A stretch of DNA of 64,000 nucleotides from DATEDA01 sp963789885. GTDB taxonomy: Bacteria; Pseudomonadota; Gammaproteobacteria; Burkholderiales; SG8-39. Shown piece after piece: positions 43,576 to 52,179 of the stretch (positions within the stretch are counted from its first letter, which is position 1; each line of letters begins with the position of its first letter). Location of the stretch: NCBI GenBank assembly GCA_963789885.1, contig CAWBNB010000010.1, positions 124,001-188,000 on the forward strand. Direction: 5' to 3'. Both the position numbers and the translations under genes were made by a program. Below the pieces are notes generated by a model. That model ran no database searches. It had not been told where the DNA came from and worked only from the letters and a program-made list of their open reading frames with translations.

Positions 43576-44539
43576 ACTCGGTCTTCCCCATCTTCTGCAC
43601 CACGGCGGCGAGCCGCTTCGTGTCGGCGTCGAGGAACCGGTCGAACTCCGCGCCCTCGAGGAAATTGATCGGCGTGTTGATGCCGGCCATCGCGGTCTTG
43701 AAGTCCGGATCCTGCACCGCCTGTCGCACCGACGCGCGGATGCGCGCGGCGACGTCGGGCGGGAGGCCCGCGGGCGCGAACACGCCCGCCCAGATGTAGA
43801 ACTCGACGTCGAAGCCCTGCTCCTTCATCGTCGGCACGTCGGGCAGCGCGGCGGTGCGGCTGCCGGCCCACGAGCCGAGCACGCGGATCTTCCCCGACCT
43901 GATGTGCGGGCTGGACACGCCGGGCGACTGCGCGCCGAGGTTGGTCTCGCCGGCAAGGAGCGCCGTCATCGCCGGTCCGCCGCCCTTGTAGGGCACGTGG
44001 AGGAGCTTCACGTCGGCGGCCTGCGCGAGCATCTCGAAGCAGGTGTGGATCGTCCCGTACACGCCCGAGGAGGCGTAGCTGATCTTGCCGGGCCGCGACC
44101 GCGCGTCGTCGATCAGCTCCTTGAGCGACTTCCACGGCGCATCCGCCGGCACCAGCAGGATCGTCGGATCGGCCGAGATGAGCGCGATCGACGCGAAGTC
44201 GGACATCTGGTAGGTCGCCGGCCGGCCGTTCACCCGGTCCGCTTCCGGGATCACGACGATCGACGACAGCGCGGTCATGATCGTGTAGCCGTCCGGCTTC
44301 GCCTTCGCGACGTACGCGTGCCCGACCGCGCCGCCCGCCCCGGCCTTGTTCTCGATGACGACGTTCTGCCCGAGCGTCTTCGCCATCGCGACCGCGAGCG
44401 GTCGCCCGGTGATGTCCGCGATGCCACCCGGCGGAAACGGCACGATCATCGTGATCGGCCGGTTGGGATAGGGCTGCGCCTGCGCGGCGGCGCCCACGAC
44501 GGCCGCGGCGAGCGCGGCCGCCAATGCGACGACTTTCAT
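43574..44539 (-). CDS. Tripartite tricarboxylate transporter (Bug) substrate-binding protein
   Basis: Periplasmic binding protein, 321 aa. The signal peptide ends AAAQAQPYPNRPI; IVPFPPGGIADITGR and VVIENKAGAGGAVGHAYVAK are textbook family segments, as are DGYTIMTALSS and the LPDVPTMKEQGFD region. GGAGG precedes ATG 44539 on the minus strand. It sits just upstream of the broken ABC locus and the FAH-family gene, so it may once have been an alternative uptake component for the same substrate. No TctAB partner. Confidence 0.93.
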   Translation of the reverse strand: MKVVALAAALAAAVVGAAAQAQPYPNRPITMIVPFPPGGIADITGRPLAVAMAKTLGQNVVIENKAGAGGAVGHAYVAKAKPDGYTIMTALSSIVVIPEADRVNGRPATYQMSDFASIALISADPTILLVPADAPWKSLKELIDDARSRPGKISYASSGVYGTIHTCFEMLAQAADVKLLHVPYKGGGPAMTALLAGETNLGAQSPGVSSPHIRSGKIRVLGSWAGSRTAALPDVPTMKEQGFDVEFYIWAGVFAPAGLPPDVAARIRASVRQAVQDPDFKTAMAGINTPINFLEGAEFDRFLDADTKRLAAVVQKMGKTE

Positions 44540-44663
44540 GCCTCCTCCTTGTGGTTGTACTAGCCTCCGCGATTCTATGCGACACGAGGGGCCGTCGCCG
44601 CCTGGTGCTCCGCAAAACGAGGAAAACCGCTGCCGCCGGCAGCGCTTCTATCTAGAATGCGGT

Positions 44664-45638
44664 ATGGCCGAATCGAGCGAGTGGGCGTTTCCGGACGAGC
44701 TGCAGCCGCGCGCCGCCGACCTGCGCTTCGACCTCGAGGCGGCGCTCGACTCACTCGTCCTCGTGCGGGCCGAGATCCCGGAGGACGCGTTCACCGCGTC
44801 GATCCTCGGCACCGAGCGCATCGGGAACGGCGTCGTCATCGGCGCCGACGGCCTCGTGCTCACGATCGGCTACCTGATTACCGAGGCGACCGCAATCTGG
44901 CTCACGACGAACCAGGGGGCGGCCGTCGCGGGCTACCCGCTCGCCTATGACCAGGCCACCGGCTTCGGGCTCATCCAGCCGCTCGGTCCGCTCGGCGTGC
45001 GACCGCTCACACGCGGTTCCACCGCGGAGGCGCACGTCGGCGACGCGGTGATCGTCGCCGGCCACGGCGGCCGTGCACACGCGCTCAAGGCGAAGCTCTT
45101 CGCCAAGCGCGAGTTCGCCGGCTACTGGGAGTACGTGCTCGACGAGGCGCTCTTCACCCAGCCCGCGCATCCGCAGTGGGGCGGCGCCGCGCTGATCAGC
45201 GGCGACGGGCGGCTCCTCGGCATCGGCTCGCTGCTCGTGCAGGAGCAGGTCGGCGGGAACCAGGTGCAGGGCAACATGATCGTGCCGATCGACCTCCTCG
45301 AGCCGATCCTCGCCGACATGGTCACGCTCGGGCGCGCGCAGCGCCCGGCGCGCCCGTGGCTCGGCATGTACACGACCGAGGTGGGCGGGCAGCTCGTGGT
45401 CGCGGGTCTGGCGGACAATGGACCGGCGGCGCGCGCGTCGGTCCAGGTCGGGGATCTCGTGCTCGAGGTCGCGGGCGAGCGCGTGACCGCGCTGCCGCAG
45501 CTCTTCCGCAAGATCTGGAGCCTCGGCCCGCCCGGCACCGAGGTGCCGATGACGCTCGCGCGCGAGGGATCGATCGCGCGCGTCAAGGTCCGCTCGGCCG
45601 ACCGCAACGATTTCCTGAAGAAGCCGCAACTGCACTGA
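44664..45638 (+). CDS. HtrA/DegP-like protein with PDZ domain, catalytic triad lost
   Basis: A 324-aa protein whose first 200 residues follow the S1C (HtrA) protease fold: GNGVVIGADGLVLTIGYLI corresponds to the GSGFVI...TNNHVV strand, DQATGFGLIQP to the DPxTDLALI segment, and HPQWGGAALIS to the GNSGGAL active-site loop. At the three catalytic positions it has Tyr70 for His, Gly100 for Asp and Trp172 for Ser. A PDZ domain follows (PWLGMYTTE...GPAARASVQVGDLVLEVAGERV, about 230-310). No signal peptide, so likely cytoplasmic. It may be a non-proteolytic binding or chaperone protein. The flavin reductase gene follows 26 bp later. Confidence 0.82.
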   Translation: MAESSEWAFPDELQPRAADLRFDLEAALDSLVLVRAEIPEDAFTASILGTERIGNGVVIGADGLVLTIGYLITEATAIWLTTNQGAAVAGYPLAYDQATGFGLIQPLGPLGVRPLTRGSTAEAHVGDAVIVAGHGGRAHALKAKLFAKREFAGYWEYVLDEALFTQPAHPQWGGAALISGDGRLLGIGSLLVQEQVGGNQVQGNMIVPIDLLEPILADMVTLGRAQRPARPWLGMYTTEVGGQLVVAGLADNGPAARASVQVGDLVLEVAGERVTALPQLFRKIWSLGPPGTEVPMTLAREGSIARVKVRSADRNDFLKKPQLH

Positions 45639-45664
45639 CCGGGACCGGAGGACGCGCGAGCCGC

Positions 45665-46279
45665 ATGTACTTCGACCCGCGCACCGAGAGCCACGGCCTC
45701 GCGCACAGCCCCTATACCGCGCTCGTCGTCCCGCGGCCGATCGGCTGGATCTCGACGGTGAGCACCGACGGCGTCGTGAACCTCGCGCCGTACAGCTTCT
45801 TCAACCTCGTCTCGAGCTACCCGCCGTTCGTGATGTTCTCGAGCGCGGACCGCAAGGACTCGCAGCGGAACGCGGAGGAGACGGGCGAGTTCGTCTGCAA
45901 CCTCGCGAGCTACGAGCTCAAGGACGCGATGAACGCAAGCTCCGCGCCGTTCGCGCACGGCACGAGCGAGCCCCAGCGCATCGGCCTGGAAATGGCGCCG
46001 TCGCGCCAGGTGAAGCCGCCGCGGGTAGCGCGCACGCCGGCGGCGCTCGAGTGCAGGCACTTCAAGACCGTCGAGCTGTACGGCTCCGACGGCAAGCGCA
46101 ACCGGTCGTCGGTCGTGATCGGCGAAGTGATCGGCATCTACATCGACGATCGCGTGATCGTCGACGGCCTGGTCGACATCACGCGAATGCGGCCGGTCGC
46201 CCGGCTCGGCTACCTCGACTACTGCGCGGTCGACGAATTCTTCACCATGCCGCGGCCCCCGGCGCCGGAGCGGGCGTAG
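45665..46279 (+). CDS. Flavin reductase family protein (FMN-binding split barrel)
   Basis: A 204-aa FMN-binding protein. YTALVVPRPIGWISTVSTDGVVNLAPYSFFNLVSSYPP is the classic N-terminal FMN site of the flavin-reductase-like family, with FMFSS and DSQRNAEETGEFVCNLAS continuing the split barrel, and FKTVELYGSD and VIGEVIGIYIDD completing it. It would reduce flavin for a two-component oxygenase or act as a small flavoprotein oxidoreductase; no partner oxygenase is next to it. It shares a strand with the HtrA-like gene 26 bp upstream and converges with malonyl-CoA decarboxylase 12 bp away. Confidence 0.9.
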   Translation: MYFDPRTESHGLAHSPYTALVVPRPIGWISTVSTDGVVNLAPYSFFNLVSSYPPFVMFSSADRKDSQRNAEETGEFVCNLASYELKDAMNASSAPFAHGTSEPQRIGLEMAPSRQVKPPRVARTPAALECRHFKTVELYGSDGKRNRSSVVIGEVIGIYIDDRVIVDGLVDITRMRPVARLGYLDYCAVDEFFTMPRPPAPERA

Positions 46280-46291
46280 CGAGGCTGCCGA

Positions 46292-47731
46292 CTAGGCGGG
46301 CTTCCGCAGCAGCCGCTTCACCGCGTCGGCGATCACGACCCGGCCCTCGCGCTCGAACGCCTCGTGGTTGTCCTCGATCTCGTCGAGCTTGTAGAGGTAG
46401 TTCACCATCAGCCCCGCGGACTGCTTGATCCCCCGCGCGCTCGTGTCGGCGAGCCAGTTGATGCGCTCAAGCCGCGCGCCGTTGCCGAGATGGAAGCGCG
46501 CGACCGGGTCGAGCGGGCGCTGGTCGGCCTCCGCTTGGTCCCGGCCGTCGTCCTTCGCTTCGACGAGGTAGTGCGCGCAGAGCCGCATGAGCGTCGTCTT
46601 CACCGACTCCGGCGGATGCGCCTCGGACGCGAACCCGCGGAGGAGCAGCTGGGCGAGCGCCTCGTGCGGATCCTTCACGTCGGCCTCCTCGCACAGCCGG
46701 TCGCGCTCGTGCTTGCCAAAGAAGTCGGGCGCCTTCCGCTTCGCCTCGGCGTCCAGCCAACGGCGGAAGCCGGGCACCGGCGAGAGCGTGGCGAACACCT
46801 TGAGCTTCGGGAAGTCGGCGGCAAGCATGTCGGCGACGCGCTTGATCAGGAACCCGCCGAACGACACGCCCTTCAGGCCGACCTGCGTGTTCGAGATCGA
46901 GTAGAAGATCGCCGCCTGCGCCGCGTGCGGGTCGAACGCCGGCGCGCTCTCGTCGAGCAGGCCGTGGATGTTGTCGGCCATCTCCTTGACGAGCGCGATT
47001 TCGACGAAGATCAGCGGCTCGTCGGGCATGCGCGGGTGGAAGAACGCGTAGCAGCGCCGGTCCGAGTCGAGCCGGTTGCGAAGATCGGTCCAGGAGCGGA
47101 TCTCGTGCACCGCCTCGTACGCGATCAGCTTCTCGAGCAGCGCCGCGGGCGAGCTCCAGCTGATCCGGCGCAGCTCGAGGTTGCCGATGTCGAACCAGCT
47201 CGACAGGAGCGAAGACAGCTCCTCGTCGAGCACCTCGAGCTGCGGCACGTCCTTCAGGTACCGGAGCACGTCGGCGCGCACGTCGACGAGGAACTTCACG
47301 CCCTCCGGGAGCAGGTTGAACTGCTTGACGATGCGGATCCGCGGGCTGCCGAGCGCGAGGCGGAGCTGGGACTCGGCGGCGCGCCGGTTGGGCCCCGTCG
47401 CGTCGAGGTACGCCTGGATCGCCCGGTTCACGGTCAGCTCGTTCGGACCGAACTCGTCCGCGAGCACGCCGAGGAACGACCTGCGCCCGTCGTCGTCGAG
47501 GCTCCGGTAGAGCTTCGCCAGCGTCGCAACCCGCTGCCGCGCGGACGCCTCGCCGCCGGTGCCGGCGAGGGCGTCGCGGAACGTCGCGCGCGTCAGCCGG
47601 AGATCGGACGGCGAGAGCGGCTGCGCGCTGGCCGGGTCGCCGGTCCGCCTCAGCCAGTTCCAGAAGGCCCGCACGCGGCCCAGCCGCTCGTTCGGGCTTT
47701 CGGTCTCGGCCGGCTGCAGGGGCTTGTTCAC
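46292..47731 (-). CDS. Malonyl-CoA decarboxylase
   Basis: A 479-aa enzyme converting malonyl-CoA to acetyl-CoA and CO2, acting in the cytoplasm in malonate use or fatty-acid balance. The N-terminal helical domain (TLAKLYRSLDDDGRRSFLGVLADEF) and the C-terminal acetyltransferase-like catalytic domain are both present: SWSSPAALLEKLIAYEAVHEI, CYAFFHPRMPDEPLIFVEIAL, FYSISNTQVGLKGVSFGGFLIK and FATLSPVPGFRRWL, the last holding the conserved Ser-Pro region. Full family length. Neighbours are the flavin reductase (convergent) and a divergent FAD oxidoreductase, without malonate-specific transport genes. No signal peptide is expected or seen. Confidence 0.93.
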   Translation of the reverse strand: MNKPLQPAETESPNERLGRVRAFWNWLRRTGDPASAQPLSPSDLRLTRATFRDALAGTGGEASARQRVATLAKLYRSLDDDGRRSFLGVLADEFGPNELTVNRAIQAYLDATGPNRRAAESQLRLALGSPRIRIVKQFNLLPEGVKFLVDVRADVLRYLKDVPQLEVLDEELSSLLSSWFDIGNLELRRISWSSPAALLEKLIAYEAVHEIRSWTDLRNRLDSDRRCYAFFHPRMPDEPLIFVEIALVKEMADNIHGLLDESAPAFDPHAAQAAIFYSISNTQVGLKGVSFGGFLIKRVADMLAADFPKLKVFATLSPVPGFRRWLDAEAKRKAPDFFGKHERDRLCEEADVKDPHEALAQLLLRGFASEAHPPESVKTTLMRLCAHYLVEAKDDGRDQAEADQRPLDPVARFHLGNGARLERINWLADTSARGIKQSAGLMVNYLYKLDEIEDNHEAFEREGRVVIADAVKRLLRKPA

Positions 47732-47796
47732 GCGGGTAATTCTAAGGGATCGCTATTGCAACGCCCTCCCCGCAGTGGGTATCTTTGCGTCCCGCC

Positions 47797-49146
47797 ATGG
47801 ATTACGTCACCGAGCCCGAGCGCAGGGTCCCGGTCGCCGGCGAGTACGACGTGGTCGTGCTCGGCGGCGGGCCGGCCGGCCTCGCCGCCGCGACCTGCGC
47901 GGCGCGCGCCGGCGCGAGCGCGCTCCTCGTCGAGCGCTACGGCTTTCTCGGCGGCATGGGGACCGCGGCCGGCGTCACCAACTTCTGCGGCCTCTTCGCC
48001 AACGTGCGCGGCGACATCCGGCAGGTGGTGCACGGCGTCGCCGACGAGCTGCTCGAACGGATCCGGGGCCTGGGCGGCCTGAACGAACCGCACCTCGTCC
48101 TCGGCCGGACCAAGGCGCAGGCGTACGACATGTCGGCGTACAAGTGCGCGGCCGACGACCTCGTGCTCGGCGCCGGGGCAAAGCTCGCGCTGCACGCGAC
48201 CGCGGCCGGGGTCGCGATGAAAGACGCGCACACGATCGACGCGCTCGTCGTCGAGACGAAGTCGGGGCGGCGCGCGCTCCGCGGACGGATCTTCGTCGAC
48301 GCTTCCGGCGACGGCGATCTCGCCGCGTGGGCCGGCGCGCCGTGGGAGAAGGCGGCGGACCTCCTCTTCCCGACGCTCATGTTCCGGGTCGCCGACGTCG
48401 ATCCGGTCCGCGCCGGCGAGGCCTGGCGCGACATCCCGGAGCTGATGGCGGACGCGGAGGCGAAGGGCGAGTTCCGGTTCCCGCGCAAGGGTGCGATCGT
48501 GCGGCCGCAGAAGCATCCGACGGAGTGGCGCGCGAACGTCACGCAGATCGCGAATCCCGACGGCACGGCGATGGACGGCACCGACGCGGACGAGCTCGGC
48601 GCCGGCGAGATCGAGGGGCGGCGCCAGATCCGCGACTACATCACGTTCCTGCGCAGCCGCGTGCCCGGCTTCGAGCGCGCGTACGTGCTCGACATCGCGC
48701 CGCAGGTCGGCGTGCGCGAGACGCGGCGCGTGCTCGGCGAGTACGTGCTGACCGGCGAGGACGTGCTGAGCTGCGCCGACTTCGGCGACACGATCGGCGT
48801 GAACGGCTGGCCGCTCGAGCGGCACGTCGCCGGCGACGTCGAGTGGAGCTGGCCGCCGATCCCGCGCTCGCGCGGCTACAACCAGCTCCCCTACCGGATG
48901 TGCCTGCCGCGCGAGGTGGACAACCTGCTCGTCGCCGGCCGCTGCGCCTCGATGACCCACGACGGCCAGTCGGCGGCGCGGGTGAGCGGCGCGTGCTTCG
49001 TGATGGGCCAGGCGGCGGGCACCGCGGCGGCACTCGCGCTGAACGCCGGCGTCGCCCCGCGCGCGCTCGACGTCGCGACGCTGCAGGCGCAGCTCCGCCG
49101 CGACGGGGCGTTCCTCGGTGACGACAACAGGAAGGGAAAGCCATGA
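47797..49146 (+). CDS. FAD-dependent oxidoreductase (FAD_oxidored family)
   Basis: A 449-aa flavoprotein. VVVLGGGPAGLAAATCAARAG is the dinucleotide-binding site, followed by VERYGFLGGMGTAAGVTNFCG, the typical second motif of this family, VDASGDGDLAAWAGAPW, and near the C-terminus NLLVAGRCASMTHDGQSAARVSGACFVMGQAAGTAAALA, a conserved FAD-binding tail. Members oxidise small organic molecules; the substrate is unknown. The stop overlaps the start of a Bug binding-protein gene by 4 bp (ATGA), a strong sign that this enzyme acts on the compound bound by that protein. ATG 47797 chosen over 47785. Confidence 0.9.
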   Translation: MDYVTEPERRVPVAGEYDVVVLGGGPAGLAAATCAARAGASALLVERYGFLGGMGTAAGVTNFCGLFANVRGDIRQVVHGVADELLERIRGLGGLNEPHLVLGRTKAQAYDMSAYKCAADDLVLGAGAKLALHATAAGVAMKDAHTIDALVVETKSGRRALRGRIFVDASGDGDLAAWAGAPWEKAADLLFPTLMFRVADVDPVRAGEAWRDIPELMADAEAKGEFRFPRKGAIVRPQKHPTEWRANVTQIANPDGTAMDGTDADELGAGEIEGRRQIRDYITFLRSRVPGFERAYVLDIAPQVGVRETRRVLGEYVLTGEDVLSCADFGDTIGVNGWPLERHVAGDVEWSWPPIPRSRGYNQLPYRMCLPREVDNLLVAGRCASMTHDGQSAARVSGACFVMGQAAGTAAALALNAGVAPRALDVATLQAQLRRDGAFLGDDNRKGKP

Positions 49147-50111
49147 CTGGATCGCGAACGATGCTGGCCGTCCTCGGGCTCGCGCTGTGCGGAGCCGCCG
49201 CGGCGCAAGGCGCCTGGCCGACGAAGCCGATCCGCATGATCGTCCCGTTCCCGCCCGGCTCGTCGCCCGATCTCGTCGCGCGCATGATCAACGACAAGCT
49301 CGGCGCGGCGCTCGGCCAGCCGGTCGTCGTCGAGAACAAGCCCGGCGCCGGCGGCATGGTCGGCACCGCGCAGGTGGCGAAGGCGGCGCCCGACGGTTAC
49401 ACGCTCGGCGTCTCGATTCCCGGCCCGCTCGCGGTGAACACGGTGCTCGTGAAGAACATGGAGTACGACCCGTTCCGGGAGCTCGCGCCCGTCACGGTGG
49501 TCGCCGCGAGCCCGAACGTGCTCGTCGTGGACGCGAAGCTCGGGGCGAGCACGCTGCAGGAATTCATCGCTCTCGCCAAAGCGCAGCCGGGCAAGCTCAA
49601 CTACGGCTCGGTCGGGAACGGCAGCGCCTCGCATCTCACGATGGAGCTGCTGAAGCAGCGCGCCGGCATCGACCTCGTGCACGTGCCCTACCCGGGCAGC
49701 CCGCAGGTGAACACCGCGATCCTCAACGGTCAGATCGCCGGCGGCTTCGTCGTCCCGGCGACCGCGATGCCGCTCGTCCACGGCGGGCGGCTCAAGGCGC
49801 TCGGCGCGACCACGACGACGCGCAGCGTCGTGCTGCCCGACGTGCCGACCGTCGCCGAGCAGGGGTTCCCGGGGTTCGAATCGACCGCCTGGATCGCGAT
49901 GGTCGCCCCGGCGAGGACCGCGCAGCCGATCGTGAACCGCATCGCCACGGCATCGGTGAAGATCATCCGCTCCGACGACGTGCGCCAGCAGCTGATCCGG
50001 ATCTATTTCCAGCCGGTGGGCACCGCGCCCGAGGCGCTGCGGATCCTGATGCGCGAGGAGGCCGACCGGTGGGGAAAGGTCATCAGGGCGGCCGGTGTGA
50101 AGCCCGGCTGA
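49143..50111 (+). CDS. Tripartite tricarboxylate transporter (Bug) substrate-binding protein
   Basis: Periplasmic binding protein, 322 aa. The signal peptide ends GAAAAQGAWPTKPI; IVPFPPGSSPDLVARM replaces PPGG by PPGS, and VVVENKPGAGGMVG and DGYTLGVSIPGPLAVN follow. AGGAAGGG precedes ATG 49143, which overlaps the FAD oxidoreductase stop, so the two are translationally coupled. This is the tightest enzyme-binding protein pairing among the copies in the window. It ends AGVKPG. No TctAB partner. Confidence 0.93.
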   Translation: MTGSRTMLAVLGLALCGAAAAQGAWPTKPIRMIVPFPPGSSPDLVARMINDKLGAALGQPVVVENKPGAGGMVGTAQVAKAAPDGYTLGVSIPGPLAVNTVLVKNMEYDPFRELAPVTVVAASPNVLVVDAKLGASTLQEFIALAKAQPGKLNYGSVGNGSASHLTMELLKQRAGIDLVHVPYPGSPQVNTAILNGQIAGGFVVPATAMPLVHGGRLKALGATTTTRSVVLPDVPTVAEQGFPGFESTAWIAMVAPARTAQPIVNRIATASVKIIRSDDVRQQLIRIYFQPVGTAPEALRILMREEADRWGKVIRAAGVKPG

Positions 50112-50166
50112 GCGTCGCGCGCGACATCTTCCACATCGCGGCCACGCTGCTGCGGCAAGTTCCTTA

Positions 50167-50193
50167 TTGCAAGACCGCCTGTCGTCGTAAAGT
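50167..50193 (+). promoter_or_regulatory. Sigma-70-type promoter candidate before the DUF1631-like gene
   Basis: TTGCAA (50167-50172) and TAAAGT (50188-50193), 15 bp apart, resemble -35 and -10 boxes with slightly short spacing. They lie in a locally AT-richer stretch about 95 bp before the GTG start at 50290. Confidence 0.35.
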
Positions 50194-50289
50194 AGCCTTC
50201 GGTCGCCCCGGCGAAGGGTGGCCCGATGAAGTGCGGGGCTCACGCGGCTCCGCACCACGAGTGGCGGCCAGCCGAGGGGACGGGATCAC

Positions 50290-51357
50290 GTGTCGGGCGC
50301 AGCCCAGCCGATAGACCGCAGAGCTTTCCTCAACCAGTGCCGCGGCGCGGTGGAGCGACAGCTCGGGAAGGAGCTCGAGCCGCTGCTCGAGGCGCTGCCC
50401 GGCCAGCTCGACGAGCTCGGCCGCCAGAGCCGCGACCGCGACGAGCGCGACCAGTACTCGCAGGCGTCCGCGCGGCTCGCCCGCGATCGGGACGCGTTCT
50501 TCGCCGCCTTCCGCAAGGAGTACGGCGACGCCTTCGAGGCCTACGCCAAGGCGCTGCAGGGCGCCGCGCCGCCGGTCGGCACCCCCGGCCGCGACGAGCT
50601 CGCGGCGATGAAGACCAACGTCCTCGAGAACGAGGTCGCGGTCGGGAAGCTCGCCGCGAGGTTCAAGGAACACGCGACCGCCGAACTCACCGAGCTCTCG
50701 GCGCGGGTCGCGTCGATGTTCAAGCGCGGCGGGCTCGGCGACGGGGACAACCCGCTCGGGCCGCTGCCGATCGCGCGCAGCGTCTACGCCGGCTTCTCCG
50801 CCCTCGAGATCGAGGGCCGCGCGATGAAGGCGATCCGCGGCGAGCTCGAGAAGCGCCTGCCCAACGTCGTGCGCGAGATGTACCAGAACGCGAACCGCGC
50901 GTTCGCCGGGCTCGGCATCGAGCCGGCCACGGGCCGGGGCGTGGCGCCCGCGCCGGCACCCGCACGCGCCGCGCAGGCAAGCGACGAGCCGTCCGCCGAC
51001 GCGCTCGCAGCGGCCGAGAAGGCGATCACCAACGCGCTCGCCGGCACGACCCTGCCGCCGATGCTCGATCTCTTCTTCAGCCAGACCTGGGTGCGAGTGG
51101 TTGCACGCGCGCACGCCGCGGGCGGTGCGACGTGGCGCGAGACCGCCGCGACGACGCAGGAGCTGGTCTGGAGCCTCAAGCCCAAGCCCGATCCCGCCGA
51201 GCGCGCGAAGCTCGTCGGCGCGCTCCCGGGGCTGCTCAAGAAAGTCGGCGCGGCGATGGAGGCCGAGCTGGACCCGGACGGCCGCAAGCTCGTCTTCGAC
51301 GCGCTGATGGCGCACCACCGCGAAATTCTCCAGCCAGCCGCAAAGCCGGGCGGCTGA
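50290..51357 (+). CDS. DUF1631-like protein
   Basis: A 355-aa mostly helical protein. Segments such as RDAFFAAFRKEYGDAFEAYAK, GDGDNPLGPLPIARSVYAGF, RGELEKRLPNVVREMYQNANRAFAGLGI and LDLFFSQTWVRVVARAHAAGG resemble the DUF1631 family I know from Burkholderiales, in which NPL(G)P and the FLxxxW region recur. It is shorter than the long members of that family, so the match is probable rather than certain. The role is unknown; cyclic-di-GMP or envelope links are only speculation. An Ala/Pro-rich linker (APAPAPARAAQASDEPSA) splits two helical halves. GTG start; monocistronic. Confidence 0.6.
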   Translation: MSGAAQPIDRRAFLNQCRGAVERQLGKELEPLLEALPGQLDELGRQSRDRDERDQYSQASARLARDRDAFFAAFRKEYGDAFEAYAKALQGAAPPVGTPGRDELAAMKTNVLENEVAVGKLAARFKEHATAELTELSARVASMFKRGGLGDGDNPLGPLPIARSVYAGFSALEIEGRAMKAIRGELEKRLPNVVREMYQNANRAFAGLGIEPATGRGVAPAPAPARAAQASDEPSADALAAAEKAITNALAGTTLPPMLDLFFSQTWVRVVARAHAAGGATWRETAATTQELVWSLKPKPDPAERAKLVGALPGLLKKVGAAMEAELDPDGRKLVFDALMAHHREILQPAAKPGG

Positions 51358-51420
51358 CGCCGCGCGGAGTCGAGGGAAGCGCAACAACGCGGGGGCGAGC
51401 GGCCCGCCGCACCGCTCGGA

Positions 51421-52179
51421 TCAGGACCCGCTGAACCAGTTGTAGCCCTGGTCCTCCCAGTAGCCGCCCGGGTAGTTGTTGGTGACGAAGATGCCGACGA
51501 TGTGCTTCGGGTTCTTGAACCCGAGCTTCGTCGGCATCCGCAGCTTCATCGGGAAGCCGTACTTCGGCGGCAGGAGCTCGCCGCCGTAGCGGAACGTGAG
51601 CTGCGTCTGCGGGTGCAGCGCCGTCGCCATGTCGATGCTCGAGTAGTAGTCGTCGGCGCAGGCGAAGCCGACGTACTTCGCGGTGGTGTCGGCGCCGATC
51701 CGCTCGAGGAAGGTCGAGAAGCGCACGCCGCTCCACTTGCCGATCGCGCTCCAGCCCTCGACGCAGATGTGGCGCGTGATCTGGGTGGTCTGCGGCAGCG
51801 CGTAGAGCTCGGGCAGCGTCCAGGACTTCTTCTCGCGGACGAGCCCGCCGAGCTGCAGCCTGTAGGTCGCGCCGTCCACCTTGCGGACCTCGTCCTCGCC
51901 GTAGTAGGCGTTGAACGGGAACGGCACGGTGATCGCGCTCTCCGGGTACTCGGGCGCGAGCTTGCTCGGGTCGAAGAGCCACGACTGCACGCCGTCGTTC
52001 CACCGCGACATCGCCCACAGCACCTTCTGCACGCCCTCGCCGTCGGTGATGCTGCAGCCGGAGAGCATCGCGAGCGCGCCGAGCGAGAGCCCGCGCCCGA
52101 GGAAGAGCCGTCGCTCGAGGCTCGCGATTTGCCGCGCCGGGTGATCGGCGAGGCTGAGCGCCATGCCGCGTCGCTTCAT
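51421..52179 (-). CDS. Molybdopterin-dependent oxidoreductase (sulfite-oxidase/MsrP-like fold)
   Basis: A 252-aa protein. The N-terminus has RRLFLGRGLSLGALAMLSGCS, combining a twin-arginine-like signal with a possible lipobox, so it is likely exported folded with its cofactor and perhaps lipid-anchored. The sulfite-oxidase-type molybdopterin domain includes RHICVEGWSAIGKWSGVRF, whose Cys (about residue 140) is the expected Mo ligand, FACADDYYSSIDMA and PMKLRMPTKLGFKNPKHIVGI. It is shorter than MsrP and its substrate is unknown. The start overlaps the stop of the adjacent cytochrome b gene by 4 bp, so that protein is the likely electron partner. Confidence 0.87.
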   Translation of the reverse strand: MKRRGMALSLADHPARQIASLERRLFLGRGLSLGALAMLSGCSITDGEGVQKVLWAMSRWNDGVQSWLFDPSKLAPEYPESAITVPFPFNAYYGEDEVRKVDGATYRLQLGGLVREKKSWTLPELYALPQTTQITRHICVEGWSAIGKWSGVRFSTFLERIGADTTAKYVGFACADDYYSSIDMATALHPQTQLTFRYGGELLPPKYGFPMKLRMPTKLGFKNPKHIVGIFVTNNYPGGYWEDQGYNWFSGS

